Below are positions 1-8,124 of a stretch of DNA of 64,000 nt, piece by piece. Position numbers and translations under genes: made by a program. The notes under the pieces were generated by a model that ran no database searches, was not told the origin of the DNA, and saw nothing but the letters and a program-made list of their open reading frames with translations. This stretch comes from Rhodococcus maanshanensis NBRC 100610 (GTDB lineage: Bacteria > Actinomycetota > Actinomycetes > Mycobacteriales > Mycobacteriaceae). Numbering within the stretch: position 1 is the first letter of the stretch; the number at the start of each line of letters is the position of its first letter. Where the stretch lies: contig NZ_BCXA01000011.1 in NCBI RefSeq assembly GCF_001894865.1, forward strand, positions 1 through 64,000, read 5' to 3'.

Positions 1-717
1 GCCGGCAACCACGCCATCACCGCCACCTTCTCCGGCCACGACAACGTCCTCGGATCCACCACCACCCAGCAGGTTTCGGTGACCGCAGCCGACGTCGCCT
101 CCACCACCACCCTCGCCCCGGTCACCGGAGCGAAGGAGGGCACCGCCACCACCCTGACGGCGACGGTCAACCCCGCAGCAGCCGGCGGCACCATCGAATT
201 CAAGGACGGTGACACCGTCCTCGGCACCGCACAGGTCGCCGCCAACGGCGAAGCCACCCACCAGTGGACCCCCACCGCGGCCGGTCAGCGCACCATCACC
301 GCCACCTTCTCCGGCCACGACAACGTCCTCGGATCCACCACCACCCAGCAAGTCACGGTGACCGCGGCCAACAGCAACTCCACCGTGACCATCACCCCCG
401 TCACCGGAGCCAAGGTCGGCACCGCGATCACGCTGACGGCCACCGTCAACCCCGCAGCAGCGGGCGGCACCGTCACCTTCAAGGACGGCACCACCGTCCT
501 CGGCACCGGACAGGTCGCCGCCAACGGCAAGGCCACCTACCAGTGGACCCCCACCACCACCGGCCAGCGCACCATCACCGCCGACTTCTCCGGCCACGGC
601 ACCACGAACGCCTCCACCACCCACACCACCGTCACCGTCGCACCCAGCGGCGGCACGAACCCCGGCGGCAACGGCAGCCTCGGCTCCCTGTCCGGCGGCT
701 TCGGCTCCAGCAACTAG
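1..717 (+). CDS. Secreted Ig-like repeat protein, 5' end outside window
   Basis: The frame is open from base 1, so the start lies outside the window; 238 residues are visible. They form about two and a third Ig-like repeats of 92 residues (Big_3-type bacterial Ig fold), each containing the segments VTGAK, TLTATVNPAAAGG and FKDG, followed by a Gly/Ser-rich tail ending GSLSGGFGSSN. The same repeat occurs once in the secreted protein at 40546-41457, so this is very likely its larger paralogue, exported and cell-surface associated. Such repeats usually serve as spacers or in adhesion; no catalytic domain is visible. The signal peptide is expected upstream and cannot be checked. A strong terminator follows directly. 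Confidence 0.8.
   Translation, partial: AGNHAITATFSGHDNVLGSTTTQQVSVTAADVASTTTLAPVTGAKEGTATTLTATVNPAAAGGTIEFKDGDTVLGTAQVAANGEATHQWTPTAAGQRTITATFSGHDNVLGSTTTQQVTVTAANSNSTVTITPVTGAKVGTAITLTATVNPAAAGGTVTFKDGTTVLGTGQVAANGKATYQWTPTTTGQRTITADFSGHGTTNASTTHTTVTVAPSGGTNPGGNGSLGSLSGGFGSSN
25..650 (+). repeat. Tandem 276-bp coding repeats (Ig-like units)
   Basis: The repeat period is 276 bp (92 codons): the segments beginning at 25, 301 and 577 align. The first about 49 bases from 25 and from 301 are identical, while the third copy is more diverged. This suggests recent unit duplication or recombination between the first two visible units. Confidence 0.8.
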
Positions 718-729
718 CGCTGGACAAAA

Positions 730-774
730 GCGGGGGTCTGTTCGCGGCGACACCGGACAAGAACAGACCCCCGC
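730..774 (+). terminator. Terminator of Ig-like repeat gene
   Basis: Perfect inverted repeat with 14-nt arms (GCGGGGGTCTGTTC, 730-743, and its complement at 761-774) around a 17-nt loop, 13 nt after the stop codon. There is no long T-run, as is usual for GC-rich actinobacterial terminators. Confidence 0.75.
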
Positions 775-867
775 CCCGCCCAGCGGCACCGGCTCCGCGA
801 CACCCGTTCAACCCGGGGAGCCGGCCCGCCGCACCTTTTGTTCATACCCAGTGAAGAGCGTCTCGAA

Positions 868-1212
868 ATGATCAACACACTTCGCCATACCCACCAGTCC
901 GCCTACGACGCACCCGAAGACTGGAGCGCCAGCGCGCTCTGCCGCACCATCCCCGACCCTGACCGGATGTTCGTCCGGGGCTCGGCGCAGCAACGAAAGG
1001 CCGCCGCACTCTGCCGGCACTGCCCTGTCGTCCAGCAGTGCGGCGCCGAAGCACTGGACAACCGGGTCGAGTCCGGTATCTGGGGCGGCATGACCGAGAT
1101 CGAACGCCGCAACCTGCTCATGCTGTATCCCCACATCCGCTCCTGGGCCGCCTTCATCGCACGCGCACACGGTGCAGCCCGGTCCCGAACCATCTTTGAC
1201 GCCATGGCCTGA
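868..1212 (+). CDS. WhiB family Fe-S transcriptional regulator
   Basis: A 114-residue WhiB-like protein. The four cluster ligands are C25, C49, C52 and C58 (C-x23-C-x2-C-x5-C), followed by the turn G70-I-W-G-G of the family and a basic C-terminal region for DNA or sigma-factor contact. WhiB proteins bind a 4Fe-4S cluster and act with the primary sigma factor in redox or developmental control. ATG 868 is chosen because GAAGAG lies about 10 nt upstream; an in-frame TTG at 838 would add ten residues without a better ribosome site. The gene is monocistronic, bounded by terminators. The WhiB subclass cannot be assigned by eye. Confidence 0.88.
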   Translation: MINTLRHTHQSAYDAPEDWSASALCRTIPDPDRMFVRGSAQQRKAAALCRHCPVVQQCGAEALDNRVESGIWGGMTEIERRNLLMLYPHIRSWAAFIARAHGAARSRTIFDAMA

Positions 1213-1213
1213 G

Positions 1214-1264
1214 CCCGGTTCACCGAACGCCGCGACCACGGGCCTCGGCGTTCGGTGAACCGGG
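1214..1264. terminator. Bidirectional terminator between whiB and ABC operon
   Basis: Perfect 18-nt inverted repeat (1214-1231 and 1247-1264, arm starting CCCGGTTCACCG) with a 15-nt loop between two convergent genes. It abuts the whiB stop and lies 7 nt beyond the ABC ATPase stop, so it probably serves both. Confidence 0.8.
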
Positions 1265-1271
1265 TGTCCGG

Positions 1272-2924
1272 TCAGCCGGCCGCGACCAACCCTGCCTCGG
1301 TCCGCTCGCCGCGCCGCCGCCGCCGCTGCTCGACGGGATCCGGCACCGGCACCGCGTCCAGCAGCCCCCGGGTGTAGTCGCGCTGCGGATCACCGAACAC
1401 GCTTGCCGTGGAGCCGATCTCGACCAGCTCGCCACCGCGGAGCACGGCGACCCGGTCCGCCACCCGGTTCACCACCGCGAGGTCGTGGCTGATGAAGAGG
1501 CAGGCGAAGCGGAACTCCTCGCGCAGGTCCGCGAACAGGTCGAGGATCTCCGCCTGCACGGACACGTCGAGCGCACTGGTCGGCTCGTCCGCGACGAGCA
1601 GCCGCGGCGCCAGCACCAGGGCCCTCGCGAGCGCCACCCGCTGTCGCTGCCCGCCGGACAGTTCGGCCGGCCGTCGGTCCGCGAAGGAGCGCGAGAGCCG
1701 CACCGATTCGAGCAGATCGCCCACCCGGGCGCGCAGCAGTGCGCCGGACGCCGCTCGATGCACCACCAGCGGCTCCGCGACGGAATCCCCGACGCTCCGG
1801 CGCGGGTCCAGCGAGGCCGCCGGGTCCTGGTGCACGAGCGCCACACCCTTCCGCAGGCCGCGGAGGTCCCGGCGCGAGACCGTCGCCAGATCCGTTCCGT
1901 CGAACACGACCGACCCCGAGGTCGCCCGCACCACGCCGAGCGCCGCGCGTCCCAGGGTCGTCTTGCCGGAGCCCGACTCCCCGACCAGGCCCAGCACCTC
2001 ACCCGCGCCGACGTCGAAGCCCACACCGCGCAGCGCGTGGAACTCCTTGTTACCCAGCCTCGCCGGATAGACCACGTCCAACTCGCGGACCACCAGGACC
2101 GCCTCGGACTGCGCCGGGGCGACCTGGCTCGCGGCGCTGCCGAGCCGCGGCACCGCCGTGAGCAGCTGCGTGGTGTACTTCTCCCGCGGCGCCGAGAACA
2201 GCTCGTGCACGGCGCGCTCCTCGACCAGTGCGCCGCGGCGCATCACCGCCACCCGATCCGCGATGTCGGCGACCACCCCCATGTTGTGGGTGATGAGCAG
2301 GATCGCGGTATCCCGCTCGGTCCGCAGGCCGCGCAGCAGGTCCAGGATCTCCGCCTGCACCGTCACGTCCAGCGCCGTCGTCGGCTCGTCCGCGATCAAC
2401 AGGTCCGGGTCACCGGACAGCGCAAGGGCGATCACGACCCGCTGCTTCTGTCCGCCGGACAGCTGGTGCGGGTACCAGTCCACCCGCCGTTCCGGATCCG
2501 GGATCTCCACCAGGCGCAGCAGTTCGACGGCCCGCGCCCTGGCCTCCGCGCGGCCGATCTTCGCGTGCGCACGCAGGGCCTGCGCGATCTGCCAGCCGAC
2601 CTTCTGCACCGGGTTCAGCGCGGTCTGCGGCTCCTGGAACACCATCGCCGCCCTGGTCCCGCGCAGCCGGGCGAGGGCGTCTTCCCCCGCCCCGACCACC
2701 TGGTCGCCGCCGAGCCGGATCGACCCGCTCACCAGGGCGGCGTCGGGCAGCAGCCCGAGCACCGCCTTGGCGGTCATCGACTTTCCGGAGCCGGATTCGC
2801 CGACCAGCGCGAGGATCTCGCCGCGGTGGACGGTCAGGCTCAGCCCGTCCACCACTGGGTCACCGGTCGCGCCGAAGCGGATGCTCAGGTCCTCGATCTC
2901 GAGGATCGGGTCTGTCTGGGTCAT
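1272..2924 (-). CDS. Fused dual ATP-binding subunit of peptide-type ABC importer
   Basis: A 550-residue protein with two complete ABC ATPase domains, equivalent to DppD and DppF joined in one chain. The first half has Walker A GESGSGKS, signature LSGGQKQR and Walker B LLIADEP; the second has GESGSGKT, LSGGQRQR and LLVADEP. It energises uptake through the two permeases encoded upstream (2952-4789) with the binding lipoprotein at 4817-6421. It is the last gene of a five-gene minus-strand operon starting with the ROK regulator, 27 nt after the preceding permease. The cargo is not visible from sequence; the divergent sulfatase/dioxygenase pair suggests a sulfur-containing organic compound. Confidence 0.88.
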   Translation of the reverse strand: MTQTDPILEIEDLSIRFGATGDPVVDGLSLTVHRGEILALVGESGSGKSMTAKAVLGLLPDAALVSGSIRLGGDQVVGAGEDALARLRGTRAAMVFQEPQTALNPVQKVGWQIAQALRAHAKIGRAEARARAVELLRLVEIPDPERRVDWYPHQLSGGQKQRVVIALALSGDPDLLIADEPTTALDVTVQAEILDLLRGLRTERDTAILLITHNMGVVADIADRVAVMRRGALVEERAVHELFSAPREKYTTQLLTAVPRLGSAASQVAPAQSEAVLVVRELDVVYPARLGNKEFHALRGVGFDVGAGEVLGLVGESGSGKTTLGRAALGVVRATSGSVVFDGTDLATVSRRDLRGLRKGVALVHQDPAASLDPRRSVGDSVAEPLVVHRAASGALLRARVGDLLESVRLSRSFADRRPAELSGGQRQRVALARALVLAPRLLVADEPTSALDVSVQAEILDLFADLREEFRFACLFISHDLAVVNRVADRVAVLRGGELVEIGSTASVFGDPQRDYTRGLLDAVPVPDPVEQRRRRRGERTEAGLVAAG

Positions 2925-2951
2925 CGTCTACTCCTGAGATGTCGTGGCGCG

Positions 2952-3833
2952 TCAGGCCCGGCGCGCGGATCCGAGCGCCTGGGCGATGAGCAGGAACCCG
3001 AGCACCAGCGCCGCCACCACCACCAGCGGACCGATGGCGAAGGCCGGATTGGCGTCGAGGTTGGGGACGGCGTCGGCAATGATCGAACCGAGCGAGGGTT
3101 CCGGGGGCCGGACACCGATGCCGATGAAGCTCATCGCGGACTCGACGAACACCGCCACCGACATGGACAGCGCGACCTGTACGCCCAACGGCTCCAGGGT
3201 GTTCGGCAACACGTGGGTGCGCAACACCCACCACCGACCGGCCCCGATGACCTCCGCCGACTCGACATACGGCAACTCCCGGATCCGCAGCACCTGGGTG
3301 CGGGTCATCCGGCCGAAGATCGGGATCTCCGCGACCACGATCACCACGATCACCGTCACCGCGCCGGATCCCACGATCGCGGCGAGCGCGATCGCCAGGA
3401 TCAGCGCGGGGAACGCGAGGACCACGTCGAAGGCGCGCTGGGCGATCACGTCGGTCACCGGGTGCAGGCTCGACACCAGACCCAGCAGTGCTCCGATCGC
3501 GGCCCCGATCGGCACCGCGATCGCGATGATCTCGAGGTTGATCCGGATGCCGTGCAGCACCCGTGAGTAGACGTCCCGATTCACCTCGTCGGTGCCGAAC
3601 CAGTGCTCGGCACCGGGGCCGAGCAGGTTCGCGCCCGCGATCTGCTCGTTCGGACCGAAGGGCGCGATCCAGTGGGCCAGCAGTCCCGCCGTGGCCACCG
3701 CGACCACCAGCACCACGCCGAGCAGCCCCTGCCCGCGGGTGAGCGCGGCGAGCGCCTGGTGTCGGCGCGCGGGGGCCGGCTCGGGCAGTGCCCTGTCGGC
3801 GACCGCGGGGTCCTCGATCTGGGTGACACTCAT
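2952..3833 (-). CDS. ABC importer permease, DppC-like
   Basis: A 293-residue integral membrane protein of the DppC/OppC class with about six hydrophobic segments. The first lies near residues 36-56 and is followed by the periplasmic stretch with WFGTDEVNRD typical of this subfamily. The cytoplasmic coupling loop contains GAGRWWVLRTHVLPN, which contacts the ATPase. Its ATG overlaps the stop of the DppB-like gene by 4 nt (3830-3833), showing translational coupling. It acts in the cytoplasmic membrane with that partner. Confidence 0.88.
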   Translation of the reverse strand: MSVTQIEDPAVADRALPEPAPARRHQALAALTRGQGLLGVVLVVAVATAGLLAHWIAPFGPNEQIAGANLLGPGAEHWFGTDEVNRDVYSRVLHGIRINLEIIAIAVPIGAAIGALLGLVSSLHPVTDVIAQRAFDVVLAFPALILAIALAAIVGSGAVTVIVVIVVAEIPIFGRMTRTQVLRIRELPYVESAEVIGAGRWWVLRTHVLPNTLEPLGVQVALSMSVAVFVESAMSFIGIGVRPPEPSLGSIIADAVPNLDANPAFAIGPLVVVAALVLGFLLIAQALGSARRA

Positions 3834-4789
3834 GAGGTTCCCCCGATCCGGATCCGCGGATCCAGGTAGGCGTGCACGACGTCGGTGACGAGCTGGACGA
3901 GCACGAACACCGAAACCGAGAGCAGCAGCAGGACCTGGACCACGGGGTAGTCACGGCGGCTGATGCCCTGCTCGATGAGCTGTCCGATCCCTGGCCAGGC
4001 AAAGATCGCCTCGACCAGCACCGCCCCGCCGAGCAGCTGCCCGGTGTGCAGGCCCAGCGCGGTCACCATGGTGGGCAGCGCGTTGCGCAACGCGCTGCGG
4101 GTCACGAGATTCCACCGCGAGACGCCGAGTGCCCGCGCGGTCAGCACGTACGGCTGGCTCAGCTCGGTGCGCAGCGACTCGGTGAGGAACCGGGTCAGCG
4201 CGGCGGCCACCGGCAGGGCAAGGCACACGGCGGGCAGGAGCAGGTACTGCGCCGAGATATCGGGCCTGACCCAGAAACCCTGCGGGGGAACCCCGCCCGA
4301 GGGGAGCACAGGTACGAGCACCGCGAACACCAGGACAAGCAGCACTCCGCTGACGAACGGCGGCAGCGCCACGGCAAGGGTGTTGAACCCGGCGACCGCG
4401 CTCGTCAGCCACCGCTTCGGCCAGACCACCGCCGCGACGCTGAGGGCCAGGCTGACCAGCACGGCGAGCACCAGCGCGGTCACCGCGAGCACGACGGTGT
4501 TGACCAGACCGGAGACGACCAGATCGGAGATCTGACCACCGATCACGTACGAGCGGCCCAGGTCGAAGGTCAGCACCGAGCCGATCCAGGACACGTACTG
4601 GGCCGGGATCGACCGGTCCAGTCCGAGCGAATGCCTGATCGCGGCGATGGATTCCGCGGAGGCATCCGGCCCGGCCAGGCTGCTCGCCGGATCGCCGGGG
4701 ACCAGCCGCAGCACGAAGAAGATCAGCAGCGAGGCCAGCAGCAGCACCGCCACGGCCGACGGCAGCCGGCGTGCGAGGTATCGCACCAT
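3830..4789 (-). CDS. ABC importer permease, DppB-like
   Basis: A 319-residue membrane permease of the DppB/OppB class. The N-terminus is MVRYLARRLPSAVAVLL, followed by the usual PGDPA segment. The ATPase-coupling loop ARALGVSRWNLV lies in the C-terminal half, with about six membrane spans in all. It forms the translocation pore with the DppC-like subunit, whose start it overlaps by 4 nt. It follows the binding-protein gene after 27 nt. Confidence 0.88.
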   Translation of the reverse strand: MVRYLARRLPSAVAVLLLASLLIFFVLRLVPGDPASSLAGPDASAESIAAIRHSLGLDRSIPAQYVSWIGSVLTFDLGRSYVIGGQISDLVVSGLVNTVVLAVTALVLAVLVSLALSVAAVVWPKRWLTSAVAGFNTLAVALPPFVSGVLLVLVFAVLVPVLPSGGVPPQGFWVRPDISAQYLLLPAVCLALPVAAALTRFLTESLRTELSQPYVLTARALGVSRWNLVTRSALRNALPTMVTALGLHTGQLLGGAVLVEAIFAWPGIGQLIEQGISRRDYPVVQVLLLLSVSVFVLVQLVTDVVHAYLDPRIRIGGTS

Positions 4790-4816
4790 GATGCGAGCTC
4801 CTCTCGGTCGGGGCCG

Positions 4817-6421
4817 TCAGGCCAGATAGGTGTCCGTGTAGACGATCTCGGAGCGCTTGGTCCAGTCGATGCCGTGGACCTTCTGGGCCGCGGCGAGCTG
4901 GTTGAGCACCACGCCGATCTCCACCAGGAACAGTCCCTCGAGCAACTGGTTGCTGACGGCCCGGTACCTGTCCTTCGCCTCCTCGCCTGTGCCGTCCGCG
5001 ACCCGCCACGCCGCGCCCGCGGCATCGACGTAGGCCGGGTTCTCGTAGTGCGAGGAGTTCTTGAGCGCGTTGAACGGGTAGGCACTGACGGTGAGCGTGG
5101 ACGGGACGTACTGGGCCCACGAATGGAACGTCACCCACAGGGCCGGGATGGTGCCGCCGATCAGTGCCTTGACGAAGGTCGCGTTCTCCTGCGGGTCGAG
5201 TTCGACCGGGATGCCGACCTCGGCGAGGTTCGCCTGCACGATCTGCGCGGTCGCCTCGTAGAAGGGGTTCCCGGCCTGGTAGGTCAGCGGCAGGGTCGGG
5301 ACCGCGATCCCGGACTCGGCCAGGATCGCCCGCGCCTTGGTCGCGTCCCGGGTGAAGGTCTTGTTCCTCGCCTCGTCGTAGGCGGGCGAGCTCTTGGGCC
5401 ACGGCAGGTTCACCGGGTAGCCCGAGCCGCGGAACACCTCCGAGATCACCCGGTCCCGGTCAAGCGCGTGCGCGATCGCCTGCCGCACCCGGACATCGGC
5501 GAGCGCCGGATGGGTGACGTTCGCACCCACGTAGACCTGCAGCTCGGCTCCCTCAAGCGATACAGCCTGGAATCCCGCTGTCTTGCCGAGGGTTTCGGTG
5601 TCGCGGTAGTTCAGCCCACCCGCCACCGCGACCTGACCGGACTTGAGCGAGCTGAGCAGCGCCTGCGAGTCGGGGATGACCGAGACCTCCACCCGGTCCA
5701 GGAACGGGCGGTCCGGGATCCAGTAGTGCTCGTTGCGCTCGAACACCAGCGCGCTGTTGGGAGTGCGCGAGACCAGCTTGAACGGCCCGGTGCCGATGAA
5801 GGCGTCACCGGCGGCGAGCTTGTCGATGGATTCGCTGTCGAGGATCGGCACGGTGTCGAGCAGGTCGAAGATGTTCCCGAGCGGATGCGCGAGGGTCAGC
5901 ACCAGGCGGTGCGGATCGCTGGTGTCGAACGCCGTGATCGCGGCCGCGGTGCTGCGCAGCTGTGCGGTCCACTTGGGGTCCGCGTAGGTGCGGAGGGCGA
6001 ATTCCGCGTCCTTCGAGGTGAACGGGCGCCCGCTGTGGAAGGTGACGTCGTCGCGCAGGTCCAGGCTCAGCGACAGCCCGTCGGCGGCGAGCTGCCACGA
6101 CTTCGCCAGCCGTGGTTGCGGCTCCACCTTGTCGTGCGGATAGCGGACGAGGGTGTCGTACGCCAGTCCGATCACGGTGGTGGCGCCGCTGGTGTTGGTC
6201 AGGAACGTCGCCGGGATCACGTCCGTGGTGATGCCCGTCTTGAGGGTGCCGCCGCGCACCGGCGTGCCGGACGCGCCGGTGGCCGCCCCCGCCCGCTGCT
6301 CGTCGACCGCGGAGGAGCAGGCCCCGAGCAGACCGGTCCCGAAGATGGCGGCGGCGGTCAGACCCGCGCCGCGGAAGAAGGTGCGACGGTCGACGGACGA
6401 CCGGATGACGGAGGAGCTCAC
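4817..6421 (-). CDS. Peptide-type substrate-binding lipoprotein (SBP family 5)
   Basis: A 534-residue extracytoplasmic solute-binding protein. It begins with a twin-arginine signal (DRRTFFRGAG) and a lipobox LLGAC with the acylated cysteine near residue 35, so it is probably exported folded by Tat and lipid-anchored. The SBP_bac_5 features follow: GGTLKTGITTDV, the segment LAKSWQLAADGLSLS and GTGPFKLVS. It delivers cargo to the two permeases. Its start overlaps the stop of the ROK regulator by 4 nt (6418-6421). Family members bind peptides, nickel or other small organics; the neighbours suggest a sulfonate or sulfate ester, which is inference. Confidence 0.87.
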   Translation of the reverse strand: MSSSVIRSSVDRRTFFRGAGLTAAAIFGTGLLGACSSAVDEQRAGAATGASGTPVRGGTLKTGITTDVIPATFLTNTSGATTVIGLAYDTLVRYPHDKVEPQPRLAKSWQLAADGLSLSLDLRDDVTFHSGRPFTSKDAEFALRTYADPKWTAQLRSTAAAITAFDTSDPHRLVLTLAHPLGNIFDLLDTVPILDSESIDKLAAGDAFIGTGPFKLVSRTPNSALVFERNEHYWIPDRPFLDRVEVSVIPDSQALLSSLKSGQVAVAGGLNYRDTETLGKTAGFQAVSLEGAELQVYVGANVTHPALADVRVRQAIAHALDRDRVISEVFRGSGYPVNLPWPKSSPAYDEARNKTFTRDATKARAILAESGIAVPTLPLTYQAGNPFYEATAQIVQANLAEVGIPVELDPQENATFVKALIGGTIPALWVTFHSWAQYVPSTLTVSAYPFNALKNSSHYENPAYVDAAGAAWRVADGTGEEAKDRYRAVSNQLLEGLFLVEIGVVLNQLAAAQKVHGIDWTKRSEIVYTDTYLA

Positions 6422-7683
6422 TGGGAGAAGACCCTTCGGATGGAGGTGAGTGGATCTGAGTAGAGGGTGCTGAGCGAGACCACGCTCGCGGCGAACTCCT
6501 GGACACGGTTGCCGAAACCGGTGATCCGGATGTCCTTGCGGGCCAGGCTCGACGTGCGCGCGAACGCCTCGGCGACGTGCGGGATGCCCGCGGGGTACTC
6601 GGTGAAGGCCTGGCCGCCGAGAATCACCCGGTCCGGGTTGAACAGGTCACGCAGCATCGCAACGGTGCGGCCGAGCACCCGGGCGCGCTCGACCAGGAGT
6701 TCGTGCGCCGGAATGGATCCCGCGGCCGCCGCCCGGTAGACGGCGGCGATGGCTGGCCGTTCGTCGGTCTCGGTGAGGATGCCTGCCTCCCTGGCCGCGG
6801 CGATGGTCGCGCGGTCGCTGACCGTGGCCTCGAGGCATCCGCGGGCACCGCAGGAGCACAGCGCCGACGAGCCGGTGGACAGGTGCACGATCGAACCGGG
6901 GCCGGACGAGGGCGTGTGCACCCGGCCGTCGATGGTGACGGCGACACCCGCCGTCTCGCGGGCGTAGAAGTAGAGGCTGGTCCCGTCCGATCCGTTGTCG
7001 CCGGGACGCTGCGGGGCGAGCAACAGCTCCGACGCCGCCATCGCCTCGACGTGCGCTGCGACCGATACCGGCAGTCCCAACCCCTCTCCGATGATCGAGC
7101 CGACGGGTGCGCCCAGCCAGCCGAGGCGCGGGTGGTCGACCCGGCCCGTCGTCGCGTCCACCCGGCCACCGAGCGCCACCCCAACCCACAGGGGCCTGCG
7201 ACGATGCCATCGCGAGGCGAAAAGCTTTGCACTGCGCGCGATCTGGGATAGCGCCTGGTTCTGCGGGAGGGCCGGTGTCGGGACCTCGACGGCGCCGAGG
7301 ACCTTACCCCGGAGGTCGCTGGCCACGATCCCGGTGACCACCGCACCGATGTGGATGCCGATGGTGAGGTAGGGCTCGTGGTTGACCTCGAACGGGACCC
7401 GGGGTCGGCCCACCGCACCGGACGCGGTGAGATCCCCCCGTTCGCGGAGCAGACCCTCGGCGAGCAGCGCCGAGACCTGGCGGTTCACCGTGGCCGTGGA
7501 CAGCCCGGTGGTCTTGGCCGCGATGTCACGGGCGATCGGCCCACGGGCGCAGGCCACCCGGAACACCGCGGCGGCGGGGGTGTCGGCCACCCGCAGTTCC
7601 GGCGGGACGATCTGGGCGCGGGTGGGAGGACGGACGATCGGCCGGGTGAGGGCGGCCGCGGACGACAAAGTGGTGATGGACAC
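6418..7683 (-). CDS. ROK family transcriptional regulator of the ABC operon
   Basis: A 421-residue ROK protein. A winged-helix domain (about residues 40-95, with TTGLSTATVNRQVSALL) precedes the ROK sugar-kinase-like fold. The zinc-binding motif C-S-C-G-A-R-G-C-L-E is present, as is the preceding histidine in GSIVHLS. It lies first in the operon, overlaps the binding-protein gene by 4 nt, and probably regulates the operon and perhaps the divergent dioxygenase-sulfatase genes. Most studied ROK repressors sense sugars; the ligand here is unknown. The 5' region holds a possible Cys-ending leader peptide and a hairpin. Confidence 0.83.
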   Translation of the reverse strand: MSITTLSSAAALTRPIVRPPTRAQIVPPELRVADTPAAAVFRVACARGPIARDIAAKTTGLSTATVNRQVSALLAEGLLRERGDLTASGAVGRPRVPFEVNHEPYLTIGIHIGAVVTGIVASDLRGKVLGAVEVPTPALPQNQALSQIARSAKLFASRWHRRRPLWVGVALGGRVDATTGRVDHPRLGWLGAPVGSIIGEGLGLPVSVAAHVEAMAASELLLAPQRPGDNGSDGTSLYFYARETAGVAVTIDGRVHTPSSGPGSIVHLSTGSSALCSCGARGCLEATVSDRATIAAAREAGILTETDERPAIAAVYRAAAAGSIPAHELLVERARVLGRTVAMLRDLFNPDRVILGGQAFTEYPAGIPHVAEAFARTSSLARKDIRITGFGNRVQEFAASVVSLSTLYSDPLTSIRRVFSQ

Positions 7684-7774
7684 GCGAGTTCCTTGCGCTT
7701 CGTCCCTGACGGGACAGACCTACACGGCGTGGGCGAGCGCTGACCTGGGAGAACGACGCGACATCAGCCGCCGA

Positions 7775-7792
7775 GACGCCCGCAGGGGCGTC
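7775..7792 (-). promoter_or_regulatory. Hairpin between leader peptide and ROK gene
   Basis: Perfect inverted repeat GACGCCC-N4-GGGCGTC in the untranslated stretch between the putative leader peptide (stop at 7835) and the ROK start (7683). The position suits an attenuator or a structure that hides the downstream start; this is inference. Confidence 0.4.
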
Positions 7793-7834
7793 CGGAGGTC
7801 AGGGAGGTCGACGTACGAGGAGTGGCAGCGCGGA

Positions 7835-7948
7835 CTAGCGACAGATACCGCGGGGGGAACAACAGAGTTCCCGCGCCAGGGGCAGGCGTGAACCCAGTGC
7901 GGCGGTCACATAGGTGACCCGCAAGGGGTGAGGCCGGCCGGAGTTCAT
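7835..7948 (-). CDS. Putative Cys-ending leader peptide (uORF) of ROK-ABC operon
   Basis: A 37-codon reading frame in the 441-nt gap between the divergent ROK and dioxygenase genes. It starts at an ATG preceded by TAGCTT and 6 nt, the leaderless arrangement seen at other genes in this window. Its C-terminus reads ELCCSPRGICR, so three of the last nine residues are Cys, two of them adjacent. Actinobacterial sulfur genes are known to be preceded by short peptides, and Cys-rich uORFs mediate cysteine-responsive attenuation in mycobacteria. Placement before an apparent sulfur-acquisition operon fits that idea. The stop lies about 150 nt before the ROK start, with a hairpin between. No experimental support is available; a chance ORF remains possible. 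Confidence 0.45.
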   Translation of the reverse strand: MNSGRPHPLRVTYVTAALGSRLPLARELCCSPRGICR

Positions 7949-7954
7949 GGCGCC

Positions 7955-7960
7955 AAGCTA
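7955..7960 (-). promoter_or_regulatory. -10 box TAGCTT, leaderless start of leader peptide
   Basis: TAGCTT on the minus strand followed by 6 nt and the ATG at 7948. It is the best promoter candidate for the ROK-ABC operon; no clear -35 box is visible. Confidence 0.4.
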
Positions 7961-8124
7961 ACACCCCGCCGAATTCTCCACCAGCCGAGGGGAAATACCC
8001 GCCGACGGTGACGATCCGGGGGCGGTTGCGATCAGCATGACGGAAACCCTTGGCCGCCACAGCCGTCGCTGGTTGCCTGACACACGTACCGCAGCGAGCC
8101 AGCACAGACTACGAAAGGCTAGTC

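Noticed and set aside
1-650. Regularly spaced repeats resembling a CRISPR array
   Set aside because: Period is 276 bp and in frame; the repeats encode Ig-like domains.
1485-3566. Long plus-strand frame opposite the ABC ATPase
   Set aside because: Same shadow effect; the minus strand has two complete sets of Walker and signature motifs.
3872-6463. Very long open frame (863 codons) antisense to the ABC transporter genes
   Set aside because: High-GC codon bias opens the complementary frame; composition is Arg/Gln/His-rich and the opposite strand encodes clear ABC permease and binding-protein motifs.
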